Source: Brucella intermedia LMG 3301
Lineage (GTDB): Bacteria; Pseudomonadota; Alphaproteobacteria; Rhizobiales; Rhizobiaceae
Length of the DNA stretch: 64,000 nucleotides
Reading direction: 5' to 3'
NCBI RefSeq assembly: GCF_000182645.1
Contig: NZ_ACQA01000002.1
Span: forward strand, 62,001 to 126,000
The notes under the pieces were generated by a model. It had not been told where the DNA came from. It did not search any database and saw only the letters and a list, made by a program, of their open reading frames with translations. The position numbers and the translations under genes were made by a program. Positions 1 to 8,992 of this stretch are shown here, piece after piece. Each line of letters begins with the position of its first letter. Position 1 is the stretch's first letter.

Positions 1-25
1 GGGATTTCAGGGTGGTACGACGATA

Positions 26-52
26 GTAATCAGCTCTGGAGGAGCTGATTAC
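26..52. repeat. perfect 11-bp inverted repeat (hairpin)
   Basis: Arms GTAATCAGCTC (26-36) and GAGCTGATTAC (42-52) flank a 5-base loop. No T-run follows on the + strand. It lies about 100 bases beyond the stop of the leftward diguanylate cyclase gene, so it could end a transcript from either side or belong to a gene cut off by the left edge. Confidence 0.5.
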
Positions 53-150
53 AGTTTCTATCAGGTCGCGCCACGCCGCTATCGTCGGAAGCATATTGTT
101 TTTTCCGTCACAAAACGGGTGAAGCAGAAGTACGCGACCGACACCAATAA

Positions 151-1290
151 TTATGCTGCTTTATCCTCTACAAGACGGTCTCTTCCCCGCTGCTTGGCTT
201 TATAAAGATTCGTATCTGCACGCGCGATTGCAGAGTTGAACGGTTCACCTTGTTCCAGCGTTGTTAAGCCAAAACTTGCGGTCAGATGGAGATGCGCAGA
301 TATATGAGGCCATTTTCGTGAAGCGAACTCCAGCCGCAATGCCTCAATTAGCGTGACTCCAATGTGCATGGAGGTTCCAGGTAACAAAATTGCAAATTCT
401 TCACCACCCAAACGGGCCACGCAGCTTCCACGCCCTGCCCATTTTTGTAACAGCTGGGCGAAATCAACTATAATCATATCGCCGGCGTGATGGCCAAATC
501 GATCGTTCACCATCTTGAAGTGATCAATGTCTGCCAGGACAATTGTCACTGGTTCGCGCGCTCCTTGGTCAAGGTGAACCGAACTTATAAATGCCTGCAT
601 ACCTCTTCGGTTACGCACCTGGGTTAGAGGGTCGGTGTGAGCCAACTCACGATAATGATGAATTGCATCCACGCCAGCTGCGATGACAATCGCAAAGGTC
701 GTCAAGACGCCGCCAAAAAGACCTGTATACTGAACCATGACCCCTGGAAATGAGTTGCTCCACGAGCCAATCGGGCCCTCAATATCGTTGGATGATAAGT
801 AGAATATACATTGGAATATAATTGAAGAAGCAATGATAATGAATGCTGCTATAAATATCTTGTCAGAAGCCGTCTTCTTCAGCGACTTTACACGCCAAAG
901 AGAAATTAATATCAGCGATGCTGTGCCTACAAGTATCGATAAAGTCTCTAGCCGTACGCTTTGGTAAAGTATCAGTGATAGGGCGGCTGTGCAGAGGAAT
1001 AAGCCTGCAACGAGCCAATCCAGAGCTTGAACGTTACCAGGTTTGAAGCGTTCTGTAAGTGCTCGACAGCAAATGAGGACGCCAGTCAGGATCAGCGCGT
1101 CTTCCCACAGCGGTTTAATCGCCGAGAATGTTTCGGTACGGATAAGCATGAAGCCATAGCCGGTTCCAAGCAGGCAAAGTCCGACACCCCAACGGGTGGT
1201 CTGAACTCCAAACCGGCCTGCAACGATCAAACCAGTACCGCAAAAAAGGATCAATAACGGAACGGACCATTCCAACGAGGAATTGATCAT
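151..1290 (-). CDS. membrane-bound diguanylate cyclase (GGDEF protein)
   Basis: The product (379 aa) should make cyclic di-GMP from two GTP at the inner membrane. The first ~210 residues form six or seven hydrophobic helices with short loops and no recognisable periplasmic sensor domain. The C-terminal third is a GGDEF domain with the active-site signature GGEEF at residues 295-299 and the upstream metal-binding stretch DIDHFKMVNDRFGH (254-267). The inhibitory I-site RxxD expected five residues before GGEEF is replaced by GRGS, so product feedback is probably absent. It starts at an ATG at 1290. It is the last gene of a leftward series, about 165 bases after the LprI-like gene. The family call is firm; the signal it senses is unknown. 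Confidence 0.92.
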   Translation of the reverse strand: MINSSLEWSVPLLILFCGTGLIVAGRFGVQTTRWGVGLCLLGTGYGFMLIRTETFSAIKPLWEDALILTGVLICCRALTERFKPGNVQALDWLVAGLFLCTAALSLILYQSVRLETLSILVGTASLILISLWRVKSLKKTASDKIFIAAFIIIASSIIFQCIFYLSSNDIEGPIGSWSNSFPGVMVQYTGLFGGVLTTFAIVIAAGVDAIHHYRELAHTDPLTQVRNRRGMQAFISSVHLDQGAREPVTIVLADIDHFKMVNDRFGHHAGDMIIVDFAQLLQKWAGRGSCVARLGGEEFAILLPGTSMHIGVTLIEALRLEFASRKWPHISAHLHLTASFGLTTLEQGEPFNSAIARADTNLYKAKQRGRDRLVEDKAA

Positions 1291-1455
1291 TTAATGTGGC
1301 CTTCTTAGAATGCAGTCAGGTCGTATTGGCAGCGAAAAAGGAACGTATGGTCAAGAACCATGCATTGTTACGCTTCATCAGTTCATCTGCCGGCTCCGCT
1401 TTCCCAAAACACCGGCGAGCGGAAGAGCTCTCGCAGACGGATTGAAAGGCCATTT

Positions 1456-1971
1456 CTACTGGCAGTAAGGTGGCTTCTTGTCACCGACCATGCCGCAACC
1501 ACGCTTGATTTCATCCCTGATCATGTCGCACGAATTGCTTGCATTACACGGCGGGTGCGTTGCAGGTGAGATCTCCTTGCATTGATTAACAAGAACGTTT
1601 GCTGCCTTCGCACCGATCTCCTGTCTGCATTCTGTCGAGGATTCGGTGTCAGCCTCGTCGGCCATTTTTTTCAGCCAGCCTAATTGTTGGTTAAGGTGAT
1701 CAGCTCTTTGGCGTGTTAGAAATTCCTTGCAATCTGCTTCTGAAACCATGATCGCATAGTTTACTTGCTGATATCGGCACTCACTATCGCGATACTTGAT
1801 CCAGTTGCGTTGGCTCTCCTTGAGCTGCATTTGATTTGAGGCAGGCAGAGAGTTGACTACTTGGCTATAGAGATTATTCAGTCTGCGGTCTGCCGCTTTC
1901 AGGTCGGCGTATGCGACCGACGACTGCATTATTGCGAGGATAAGGAAACCCGCAGTCGCTAAACGTTTCAT
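1456..1971 (-). CDS. LprI/DUF1311-family secreted protein
   Basis: About 171 aa, exported: the start chosen (MKRLATAG, 1971) gives a clean signal peptide with a hydrophobic core and cleavage near AYA. A start ten codons upstream would put charged residues in front of it. The mature part has the DUF1311 signature, LNxxYxxV followed by LKESQRNWIKYRDSEC, the core of LprI-like lysozyme-inhibitor proteins. Six or more cysteines in the mature region suggest disulfides. The C-terminal ~60 residues, rich in Cys and Pro, extend beyond the usual domain. It lies 68 bases downstream of the SDR gene on the same strand. Lysozyme inhibition is inferred from the family only; many DUF1311 proteins have no known role. 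Confidence 0.75.
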   Translation of the reverse strand: MKRLATAGFLILAIMQSSVAYADLKAADRRLNNLYSQVVNSLPASNQMQLKESQRNWIKYRDSECRYQQVNYAIMVSEADCKEFLTRQRADHLNQQLGWLKKMADEADTESSTECRQEIGAKAANVLVNQCKEISPATHPPCNASNSCDMIRDEIKRGCGMVGDKKPPYCQ

Positions 1972-2039
1972 GTCCTGTCCCAACCTCTTGTTGTCGTGCA
2001 TCCTTCAGTCCAGACGGTACCAGTTCCCGTTGCAATAAA

Positions 2040-2813
2040 CTACTTGGTCGTGTAGCCGCCATTTACCAGAATGGTCTGACCGGTCATCCACCAGCCTTCA
2101 GAGACCAGAAGTCGTACCCAGGGAACTATGTCCCCAATATCTGTCAGTCCTGTTTTCGAGAAATTCGACAACGCTGCAGCTGTTTTGTGATAGGCAACCG
2201 CGTCGGCGCCTTCAGCTGGGTAAAAAAACGGCGTATCCATCGGGCCAGGTCCGATAGCGGTTACTGAAATACCTCGTTCTCCAAATTCCTTTGAAGCTGC
2301 GCGCGTGAAGTGTTCCACCGGAGCTTTTGTGCCGGCATAGCTGGAGTAGAATGGCGTATAGGCGCCGAGCAGGGAGGTGACGAGCGTGCAGATCTTGCCA
2401 TTGTCCTTTATTTGTTTGCCGGCTTCCTTGATGAAGAAAAAAGCGGCTTTGGCGTTCACCGCAGACATCTCGTCGTATTCGGCTTCCGAAATCTCGGCCA
2501 TTGGCTTCTTCAATACCTTGCCGACGGTATTAATAGCAATATCCGGCTTGCCAACTGCTGCAATGGTGTCGGCAAACAACTTCTCGGTTGCACCGGCTGT
2601 GACAAGGTTTGCCTGAAAGGCGACTGCCTGGGCACCCAATGCCTTCACTGCGGCTACCGTATCGTCGGCATCGGCCTTACTCGTCGCGCTGTTGTAGTGA
2701 ATCGCAATCGCCCCTGCGCCGTGTACGGCGAGATCCCGCGCAATGAGTCCGCCAAGATTCTTCGCGCCGCCAGCAATAAGAACGGTTTTACCTTTGATGG
2801 AATGATCAACCAT
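2040..2813 (-). CDS. short-chain dehydrogenase/reductase (SDR)
   Basis: A 257-residue classical SDR with a Rossmann fold. The nucleotide-binding loop reads GGAKNLGG (15-22), a variant of TGxxxGxG. The NNAG motif is replaced by INTVG. The catalytic residues are Ser in VTSLLGAY and Tyr/Lys in YAGTK. It ends with the usual family tail (GQTILVNGGYTTK). A good Shine-Dalgarno (AAGGAG) sits 8 bases before the ATG. It is a single gene between the autotransporter and the LprI-like gene, with no pathway partner, so the substrate cannot be named. The motif deviations suggest a divergent subfamily, but the fold and tyrosine chemistry look intact. Confidence 0.88.
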   Translation of the reverse strand: MVDHSIKGKTVLIAGGAKNLGGLIARDLAVHGAGAIAIHYNSATSKADADDTVAAVKALGAQAVAFQANLVTAGATEKLFADTIAAVGKPDIAINTVGKVLKKPMAEISEAEYDEMSAVNAKAAFFFIKEAGKQIKDNGKICTLVTSLLGAYTPFYSSYAGTKAPVEHFTRAASKEFGERGISVTAIGPGPMDTPFFYPAEGADAVAYHKTAAALSNFSKTGLTDIGDIVPWVRLLVSEGWWMTGQTILVNGGYTTK

Positions 2814-2888
2814 TAACGCGACTCCTTCAACTTTTTATCTACAGGTAACCCGGAGGCTCTTTCCGGCTACGTCTTGAATAAATCGGGA

Positions 2889-2927
2889 GACCGCTGTCAG
2901 TTAAATGAGGGCGGACTGACAGCGGTC
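2889..2927 (-). terminator. 13-bp stem hairpin after the autotransporter gene
   Basis: Arms GACCGCTGTCAGT (2889-2901) and ACTGACAGCGGTC (2915-2927) are perfect complements with a 13-base loop. The structure is 60 bases beyond the stop of the leftward autotransporter gene and 75 bases before the SDR start. The T-tract on the leftward strand is weak (GATTTATT), so it may act as a terminator, an mRNA-stabilising stem, or an operator for the SDR gene. Confidence 0.5.
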
Positions 2928-2986
2928 TGTCACGATTGCTGATGTTGAATACGTTCGGGCGTCAACATCAGCCCTCGGTGACTATT

Positions 2987-5900
2987 TTACCATTTCATGC
3001 GAAAGCCCACTGTTCCCTTGACAGAATAGCTGTCGCCGAAGTTGTTGAGGCTGGTGTTGACAAGGCCCTCGCCATAGATCGAATACTTGTCATCATCCCA
3101 GTTATAGGTCCCGCCGATACCCAGACCGCCCCAAACGCGATCATTGCGGCTTGCAAAGCTCACTCCCTGAACACTGACCTTCGTTCCTTCAAGGAACTCA
3201 TAGTAGAGATTGGCGATGGCGTAGACGTGGGTCCGGTCAAGCAAGCCCTTGTCATTCTGCCATGAGTTTTCATGATCAAGTGTAAGCCCGAGACGGCCCT
3301 GCAGGCTCTCGCCGTGATCAATGCTGACACGAGAACCGAAAACATCGGTAAATGCGTCAAAATCCACGTTCGAATAGACGAGCTGTGCTTGTGGGGTGAG
3401 GGACCATGCCGGGTCAATGGCAATCCGCTTGCCACCTTCCAGCGAGAAGGTATAGCCGAAGCCGTCATTGCCATCGGCCAGATTTGTGTTGGCAAGAAGG
3501 GAATTCAGATCGCTCGTGTACCACGTCACCTGTCCCTGGCCGTCGAGATAGAAGCCGTTTTCGCCATACCACGTCAGTGTGCCGCCAAAACCGTAACCGT
3601 CCGTACGGATTTCACCATCGCCGTAAACGGAGTTTATGTCTGTTTTGCCATGGGCGTAATGGATCGTCACTCCACCAATCAGCTTGCCGTTTTCGGTTTC
3701 AGTCAGCAGTCCATCAATACCGGCCTGGAGTTTGAAAACATTCTGGTCGTAATCGGTAGCCGAGGCCGAGAAACGAGGTTCGATGCTGTTATGGGCGCCT
3801 TCGATACGACCCCAGACTCCGTTGCCTCCAATCGCAACGCCAGCTTCTTCGGGAGCGGCATAAGGCGTTCCGACCGGATCAGCGCCCTGCGCAACAACTT
3901 TGTTGCCACTACCGGCCCAAAAGCGGTTGCCAACACGCTGCTGTAGGGTCGGTACGCCATTAAGACCAAGCAAGGCCTGAGGATACGCCTCATAGCTCGG
4001 TACACCGGCTTGATACAGCGGCGTTTCAGGTTCAGTAGGCTTGAGCTGTGAACGCAGATACCAGTCTCCGTCAGAGGGTGTTGAAGTGCCGCCCTGGTAA
4101 AGATGATAGGCGTATGCGCCTGCAACAACCGCCTGCTTGCCGCCAACCGTGTAATCGCCGATGAGCGAGAACGAGCCATTGGAAGCTCCGTTCACTTCGA
4201 TGATACGGATACCTTCATTAGTCTGCGCGCCGGTTCCACCGACATTGTTGACGCCAACATTCGTCGTGCCCGATGTATCGCCATTGACGATGATCATATC
4301 CGTCTTGGAGTTGTCATCACCGAGCGCAACATCGAACAGCATCTGTCCGCCATTGCCGTTGTAGTTTCCACCGATGATCACAACATCGCCCACGGCATCA
4401 TCGACCGTGGTGATAGTTCCGGCGTTGGTCACATCGCCGCTGAACGCGTAAACCCCGGCTCCGTCGCCTGTACCAACAAAAGTCGAGCTTGAATCAATCG
4501 TCATATTGCCGTCGAAGTCGAGCGACGCCATGCCGTCAAGGGTAGAACCGTTGTTCAGGAACACACCGGTCGTTCCTTCATCTGGCTCACCGACATGCCA
4601 TGCACCGCCATCAATGGACAGATTGGCACCGTCCAGCTTGACGACTTCCCAATTGGTGATCTTGCCGCCATTCGTGGTCGCAGTCACACCCTTGAGCGTG
4701 AGCGTATCGATCATGCCATCGGCGACGGAAGTGTCATCGCCACCGTCAAGCACCTGCGAACCATCATAGCTCGATGCACTCACCGTTGCGGTATCGGAAC
4801 CATCCTTACCGTAGAAACCACCAGTCAGTTTGCCGCCCGTCCAGTTGAACGTATCATCGCCTTCATGGTTGGCGATACCGTCATTGCTCTGGGGATCGTC
4901 CCTGTCATCGCCGTAAATATTACCGCTATAGCTTCCACCAGCCAGATTGAAGGTATCGTTGCCGAGGCCAAGGATCGCATCGCCGGTTACAGTGCCAGCG
5001 CTGTTAACAATGACATTGCCCCCGACCGTATCCGACGCGGTCGAATTACCAGCAGCACCGCCATCCCGAATGGCGATCTCGGATGTTGCCCTGACTGTTG
5101 CCGAAGCTGCAATATCGATGGTCGAGCCGTTTGCTGCTATCGTTTGGATGCCCGCGCCCGCACCGCCGGTTACTGTACCCACAACGCTGACCAACGTCGC
5201 GCCCGTACCTTGATTCCGAGCGAGAATAGCGGTGTTGCCAGCAATAGAGCCTGCGGTCTGTTTTACAGTCAGATCGGTTGCGCTGCTGCGATTTCGCGAA
5301 TAGACGCCGTAGTTACCAGAAGCGATCACGTCACCAGACAATGTAATTGTCGTTGATCCGGTTCCCGTGTTGTCTGCGAAAACACCATAAGTACCACCGT
5401 TGACCGTTCCGGATGTCTGGTTGACAACGATGTCCTTCGCTGTGCTGGCGTTAAAAGCATAGAGACCGCCAGATACCGCTGCCGTCACATTTCCCGCACT
5501 GACGATCGTCGTTGAACCCGTACCCTGATTATTGGCATACATTCCAAAATAATTGCCGGAAATCGCTCCGGCGGTCTGGGTAAGGGTAATATCCGTCGAA
5601 GATGCATAATTGTAGGCATAGACACCATAGGTGTCATAAACTAAAGCGCCAGTTGTCTGGGTCTGGTTTATGATCCCAGCAGTTGTGATCGATGTAGCTC
5701 CAGTACCGCGGTTATCTGCGCGAATACCGTGCGTATAGCCTGTGATCGTACTACCTGCTTCCTGGGTAATGGTGATGTCTGTCGCGGTAGCCTGATTTGC
5801 CGCCCATATGCCATTATCACCTACACCGTTCACGTCCCCGGAGACACTGATTACGGTAGCACCAGTTCCATATTGAGATGTATGAATGCCATCCCGCGCA

Positions 5901-6553
5901 CCAGAAATGGTGCCGGCTGTTTGGCTGACGATTATATCTGTTGTGTCAACGTTATTACCAACGTAGATGGCATGGTTGGTTGTTCCGGTCACTGTCCCCG
6001 ACGTTGTGACCATTGTAGATCCCGTGCCATCATTGGCGATATAAATAGCATCTGTGCCGGTTATGCTACCATTCGACGTGACAGATACGTCGCCAGTAGC
6101 ATCATTGTAAACATCAATACCTCGGTCACCAGAAGACGTGATGGAAGAAGCATTTTGGTCCGTTATGCTTATGCCGCCACTTGAACTTACAACAAAAGCC
6201 GGGCCAGCGCCGGCCGAAAGACCAAAGCCCTGCTGAGTGACAACTGTAACATGCGGAGAGGATGAGATAGCGACCGATGTATCGCTGCCGGAAGCAGGAC
6301 CGGAACAAGTCCAGGTTCCCGAAGCTGGCGTGGTTTCCACACAGCTACCTGCCCGCGATGGTGAAGACCAAACAAAGAGCGATGCAAACACCGCAGCTGA
6401 AACGGCTGACAAACCTGTAAGGGACAGCGTAAAGCTCGCTTCACAAGGCGCTATGCCACCAGCAACTCCCTTATACTTGCCGACACGACCTCCACGAAGC
6501 CAAGTCACTTCAGGCTGATCATTATTTCTGCTTTTTTTTCGCCCTGGTTTCAT
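2987..6553 (-). CDS. autotransporter with repeat-rich passenger (type Va secretion)
   Basis: About 1188 aa. The chosen ATG (6553) has AAGGGG 6 bases upstream. A long basic N-terminus (KPGRKKSRNN) precedes a hydrophobic segment near residues 45-65, an extended signal peptide of the kind seen in large autotransporters. The mature protein begins with a CVETTPASGTWTCSG-like segment. The passenger is Ser/Thr/Gly-rich and built from ~50-residue repeats, predicted to form a beta-helix. The last ~290 residues form the 12-strand outer-membrane barrel, entered at WGRIEGAH and ending GTVGFRMKW with the terminal aromatic residue needed for BAM insertion. Brucella autotransporters of this type are adhesins, so an adhesin role is likely but inferred. 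The single gene has a 443-base upstream region with a triple direct repeat. Confidence 0.9.
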   Translation of the reverse strand: MKPGRKKSRNNDQPEVTWLRGGRVGKYKGVAGGIAPCEASFTLSLTGLSAVSAAVFASLFVWSSPSRAGSCVETTPASGTWTCSGPASGSDTSVAISSSPHVTVVTQQGFGLSAGAGPAFVVSSSGGISITDQNASSITSSGDRGIDVYNDATGDVSVTSNGSITGTDAIYIANDGTGSTMVTTSGTVTGTTNHAIYVGNNVDTTDIIVSQTAGTISGARDGIHTSQYGTGATVISVSGDVNGVGDNGIWAANQATATDITITQEAGSTITGYTHGIRADNRGTGATSITTAGIINQTQTTGALVYDTYGVYAYNYASSTDITLTQTAGAISGNYFGMYANNQGTGSTTIVSAGNVTAAVSGGLYAFNASTAKDIVVNQTSGTVNGGTYGVFADNTGTGSTTITLSGDVIASGNYGVYSRNRSSATDLTVKQTAGSIAGNTAILARNQGTGATLVSVVGTVTGGAGAGIQTIAANGSTIDIAASATVRATSEIAIRDGGAAGNSTASDTVGGNVIVNSAGTVTGDAILGLGNDTFNLAGGSYSGNIYGDDRDDPQSNDGIANHEGDDTFNWTGGKLTGGFYGKDGSDTATVSASSYDGSQVLDGGDDTSVADGMIDTLTLKGVTATTNGGKITNWEVVKLDGANLSIDGGAWHVGEPDEGTTGVFLNNGSTLDGMASLDFDGNMTIDSSSTFVGTGDGAGVYAFSGDVTNAGTITTVDDAVGDVVIIGGNYNGNGGQMLFDVALGDDNSKTDMIIVNGDTSGTTNVGVNNVGGTGAQTNEGIRIIEVNGASNGSFSLIGDYTVGGKQAVVAGAYAYHLYQGGTSTPSDGDWYLRSQLKPTEPETPLYQAGVPSYEAYPQALLGLNGVPTLQQRVGNRFWAGSGNKVVAQGADPVGTPYAAPEEAGVAIGGNGVWGRIEGAHNSIEPRFSASATDYDQNVFKLQAGIDGLLTETENGKLIGGVTIHYAHGKTDINSVYGDGEIRTDGYGFGGTLTWYGENGFYLDGQGQVTWYTSDLNSLLANTNLADGNDGFGYTFSLEGGKRIAIDPAWSLTPQAQLVYSNVDFDAFTDVFGSRVSIDHGESLQGRLGLTLDHENSWQNDKGLLDRTHVYAIANLYYEFLEGTKVSVQGVSFASRNDRVWGGLGIGGTYNWDDDKYSIYGEGLVNTSLNNFGDSYSVKGTVGFRMKW
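5130..6031 (-). repeat. passenger-domain repeats (~50 aa units)
   Basis: About six imperfect units lie in tandem in the autotransporter passenger. Each starts with NxGTG(S/A)T, continues with an alternating beta-strand SGxV/TAGxI, then GIYAxN, then tDITxxQTaGxI. GTG(S/A)T recurs six times and the QTAG-type segment five times (QTAG, QEAG, QTAG, QTSG, QTAG). Units differ in length by a few residues, so this is diverged protein repetition, not fresh DNA duplication. Such arrays can vary in copy number between strains. Confidence 0.75.
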
Positions 6554-6996
6554 TGATGTCCCCTTCCACATCTAACTTGCATCCCTGACGCAGCCAATTT
6601 GCGTCGATATAATAATATCCGGCGTTGATGGCCGTCGATTTCTGGAAATCTGAATAATCATTTCCAAACCCGGATACTGTTCTCAAAATTTTCGAAAATG
6701 CCGCGCCCGTATCTGGAACAAGATAGAGAATACTTGTATCGCTCAACGCAAAATCACCATCGTTCATGTGATACTTGTAATCGGTATGTCTAACAGCATG
6801 CACTCATAAGGCAATTGCAGAAACTGGCACAAACTGTCACTTCCTGTCATTGCGGCGCCATTTCTTGTTCTGATATGAGCATCTGCGTCATGGCCGGTTC
6901 CAGAGCCGGGCAATTCCGGGTCTTGAACGTGCATCAGGAACGGCGGCGTGGCAATTCCGATAAATGAGGTTCGGATGATCGGTCCAACAACGGTCG
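6554..6996. other. 443-base intergenic region upstream of the autotransporter
   Basis: It separates the autotransporter start from the sensor-kinase stop, both leftward. A 93-codon leftward open frame (6522-6803) crosses it and overlaps the autotransporter start. I do not accept it: no ribosome site and no domain. The region holds the decamer repeats listed separately and probably the autotransporter promoter. Confidence 0.6.
6821..6850 (-). promoter_or_regulatory. three tandem 10-bp direct repeats (OmpR-family-type binding array)
   Basis: The + strand reads AAACTGGCAC, AAACTGTCAC, TTCCTGTCAT in exact 10-base register. On the leftward strand this is a run of TGACAG-like hexamers once per helical turn. 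Arrays of 10-11-bp direct repeats are the usual DNA sites of OmpR/PhoB-type response regulators. The array is ~270 bases upstream of the autotransporter start. The function is inferred. Confidence 0.45.
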
Positions 6997-8949
6997 TTAT
7001 TCCGCTTTGGATACGGTACTTGCCCCAAATTCTGCCTCAATGGGAAGCGAGAAGCAAAAAGTTGATCCCGTGGTATCGCTGGCCATCAGTGTGATATCGC
7101 CCCCATTCTGTCGGGCAATCTCGCGTGATATGTAAAGTCCCAGGCCAAACCCTGTTGTAGTATGGCCAGGCGATCTAAAGTATTTCATAAATATCAGTTC
7201 ACGCTCATCTGGAGTGATGCCTTTGCCTTGGTCAGTCACCGTAATAAGAGCCATATTGTGATCAGTCGACAATTGGATATTTACTGGAGAATTCTCAGAA
7301 GAGTACTTCAGCGCATTTTGTATCAGGTTGTGTAGAACAATCTCTATAAGGGCGCGGTCACATTTAACCGGCGTTCTGCCACCATTCACGAAAGTAATGC
7401 GATCAGCGGCAGCCTCATCAAATCCCATCCGTGCCGTGTGTATAATCTCGTTGAGATCAAATACATCCGCTTGCCCGGATTGTGATTGTCCCGCATCTAT
7501 CCGGTCGCCAGCCAGCACGTTTTCGATTAGCAATGCCATACGTTTAACAGTGCGGCTTATTTTGCTGACGCGTAACTTTATGCTGTCTGTGCCATCAGCC
7601 AATGAAATGAGCAGGTTGTCAGCAGCAGCTGCAATCACTGCCAGCGGGCCCCGGAACTCGTGGGACACCACGGCTACAAAGTCCCGTTGCTGTGCAAGAG
7701 CATCGTTAACCGAGTCGAGAGACTGCTGGAGCTTTATCTCAAGCAGCCGGCGGCGCTCCACCTCGGCTTCAAGTGACGCATTACTCTCCGCTAGTTCTGC
7801 CGTTCTCTCCTGTACTTTGATGGTCAACTCGCGCTCGGCTGCCTGCGAGATGGCCAGAATGCGATCCTGCTCTGCTCGCTGACGGCGTTCGGTACGTTGG
7901 TCAACCAAACGACCAGCAAGTACAATCAGCGCAAGGCCCAAGGCTGCAACGCCCCCGGCGGCGACAAGATATTGCCGTTGTAGAGCGCCCAAATAATCGA
8001 GCGGCGCCAAGGTAAGTAACTGGTACTGCGCGTTACCCAGCGGCTGATGCCGTATCAGATAGGAGTGGCCGTCGATCAACCACTGGTCGCCCCCTTCCAC
8101 GTCCGCAATTTGCTGCACGGCCATCGCCTCTCCTGGACTCTCGTCGCTGTTTGAAGGCTGCAGGGTTTCGGGCGGCAAAACCGCCGCAACGTTGCGTAGC
8201 ATGAATGTCGCAGAAGATGCCGTCGTTACTCGTCCCTGGCGATTCACGATCAATGCGACGTGTTGACCTGTCAGATAGCGTGCCATTACCGGTGCGTCAA
8301 ACCGCACCGTAACCGACCCCAGCGCCTCGTCGCCAGTGCCCTCAATCCGACTGGTAACAAAATACGATGGCATCTGGTTCAAGCGAGCGATACCAAACAG
8401 TTGCCCGCTACCATCGCGCAATGCATCAATTAGATATGCCCGGCCGGTATAAATCTGTCCCACTATGTTAAAGCGATCAGCCCACTGACTGGATGTTACG
8501 GTATCGTGTGACAAATTGTTCATATAAATACGGGCATAGTGAAGGTCGTCCGATAGCCGGGTCATGAAATCGCCGACCAGACGAACGAGGGGGTCACTTG
8601 TAAGTATAGCTGCCCGCTCTTCACGCGTTAGTTCCGAGAAGCCCGGGGGATCAACCCGATAGCGAGACGCAAGTTCGATTACCCGGTTCTGCTTAGCAAC
8701 CATGTTGGCGACGCTGTTCATCTCCGTGAACAGCCGATCAACAACGCGCGCCGTTGTCTGTGCCTCATACTCGGCGCTTGCAGCCAATCTCCTGGTCTCA
8801 GCTGATACTGCAAGGTGGGAAATCCACCAGCCAAGGCACGCCACTATAGCCAGCCATGCTACGGATACGCCCAATGTCAAAGGCGATAGAATTTGACGCA
8901 GCGGCGGCCCGATCTTGACCTTTGCCCGGGTCAAACAGCTTTTAGACAT
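6997..8949 (-). CDS. DctB-like membrane sensor histidine kinase
   Basis: A 650-residue sensor kinase. TM1 is ~24-46, a periplasmic ligand domain ~50-325, TM2 ~328-350, then a coiled coil (~355-420). The periplasmic domain carries TSSQWADRFNIVGQIY followed by GRAYLIDALRDG, close to the double-Cache domain of the C4-dicarboxylate sensor DctB. The phosphorylated histidine is H430 in VVSHEFRGPLAVI. The ATP-binding domain shows the N box (LHNLIQNALKYS), DQGKGI and GFGLGLYISREIA. No receiver domain is fused and no response regulator is adjacent; the nearest is at 11.8 kb on the other strand. The start lacks a clear Shine-Dalgarno, but an in-frame stop just upstream rules out a longer form. The ligand is unknown; an organic acid is a reasonable guess. 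Confidence 0.92.
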   Translation of the reverse strand: MSKSCLTRAKVKIGPPLRQILSPLTLGVSVAWLAIVACLGWWISHLAVSAETRRLAASAEYEAQTTARVVDRLFTEMNSVANMVAKQNRVIELASRYRVDPPGFSELTREERAAILTSDPLVRLVGDFMTRLSDDLHYARIYMNNLSHDTVTSSQWADRFNIVGQIYTGRAYLIDALRDGSGQLFGIARLNQMPSYFVTSRIEGTGDEALGSVTVRFDAPVMARYLTGQHVALIVNRQGRVTTASSATFMLRNVAAVLPPETLQPSNSDESPGEAMAVQQIADVEGGDQWLIDGHSYLIRHQPLGNAQYQLLTLAPLDYLGALQRQYLVAAGGVAALGLALIVLAGRLVDQRTERRQRAEQDRILAISQAAERELTIKVQERTAELAESNASLEAEVERRRLLEIKLQQSLDSVNDALAQQRDFVAVVSHEFRGPLAVIAAAADNLLISLADGTDSIKLRVSKISRTVKRMALLIENVLAGDRIDAGQSQSGQADVFDLNEIIHTARMGFDEAAADRITFVNGGRTPVKCDRALIEIVLHNLIQNALKYSSENSPVNIQLSTDHNMALITVTDQGKGITPDERELIFMKYFRSPGHTTTGFGLGLYISREIARQNGGDITLMASDTTGSTFCFSLPIEAEFGASTVSKAE

Positions 8950-8956
8950 AAGCGGC

Positions 8957-8992
8957 GATACCGTTCAGATTTTTGATACCGTTCAGATTTTT
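8957..8992. repeat. perfect 18-bp tandem duplication in the lipoprotein-kinase junction
   Basis: GATACCGTTCAGATTTTT occurs twice head to tail (8957-8974, 8975-8992). It fills most of the 41-base gap between the lipoprotein stop and the kinase start and touches the stop codon. A perfect copy suggests a recent slippage event that may change coupling between the two genes. Confidence 0.85.

Noticed and set aside
5..202. Open + strand frame entering from the left edge (GFQGGTTIVISSGG...)
   Set aside because: It runs antisense into the diguanylate cyclase gene and no start can be seen; it might be the end of a real gene, but there is not enough to support it.
6522..6803. 93-codon leftward frame overlapping the autotransporter start
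   Set aside because: No ribosome site, no signal or domain, and it overlaps a well-supported start; it covers the likely promoter region.
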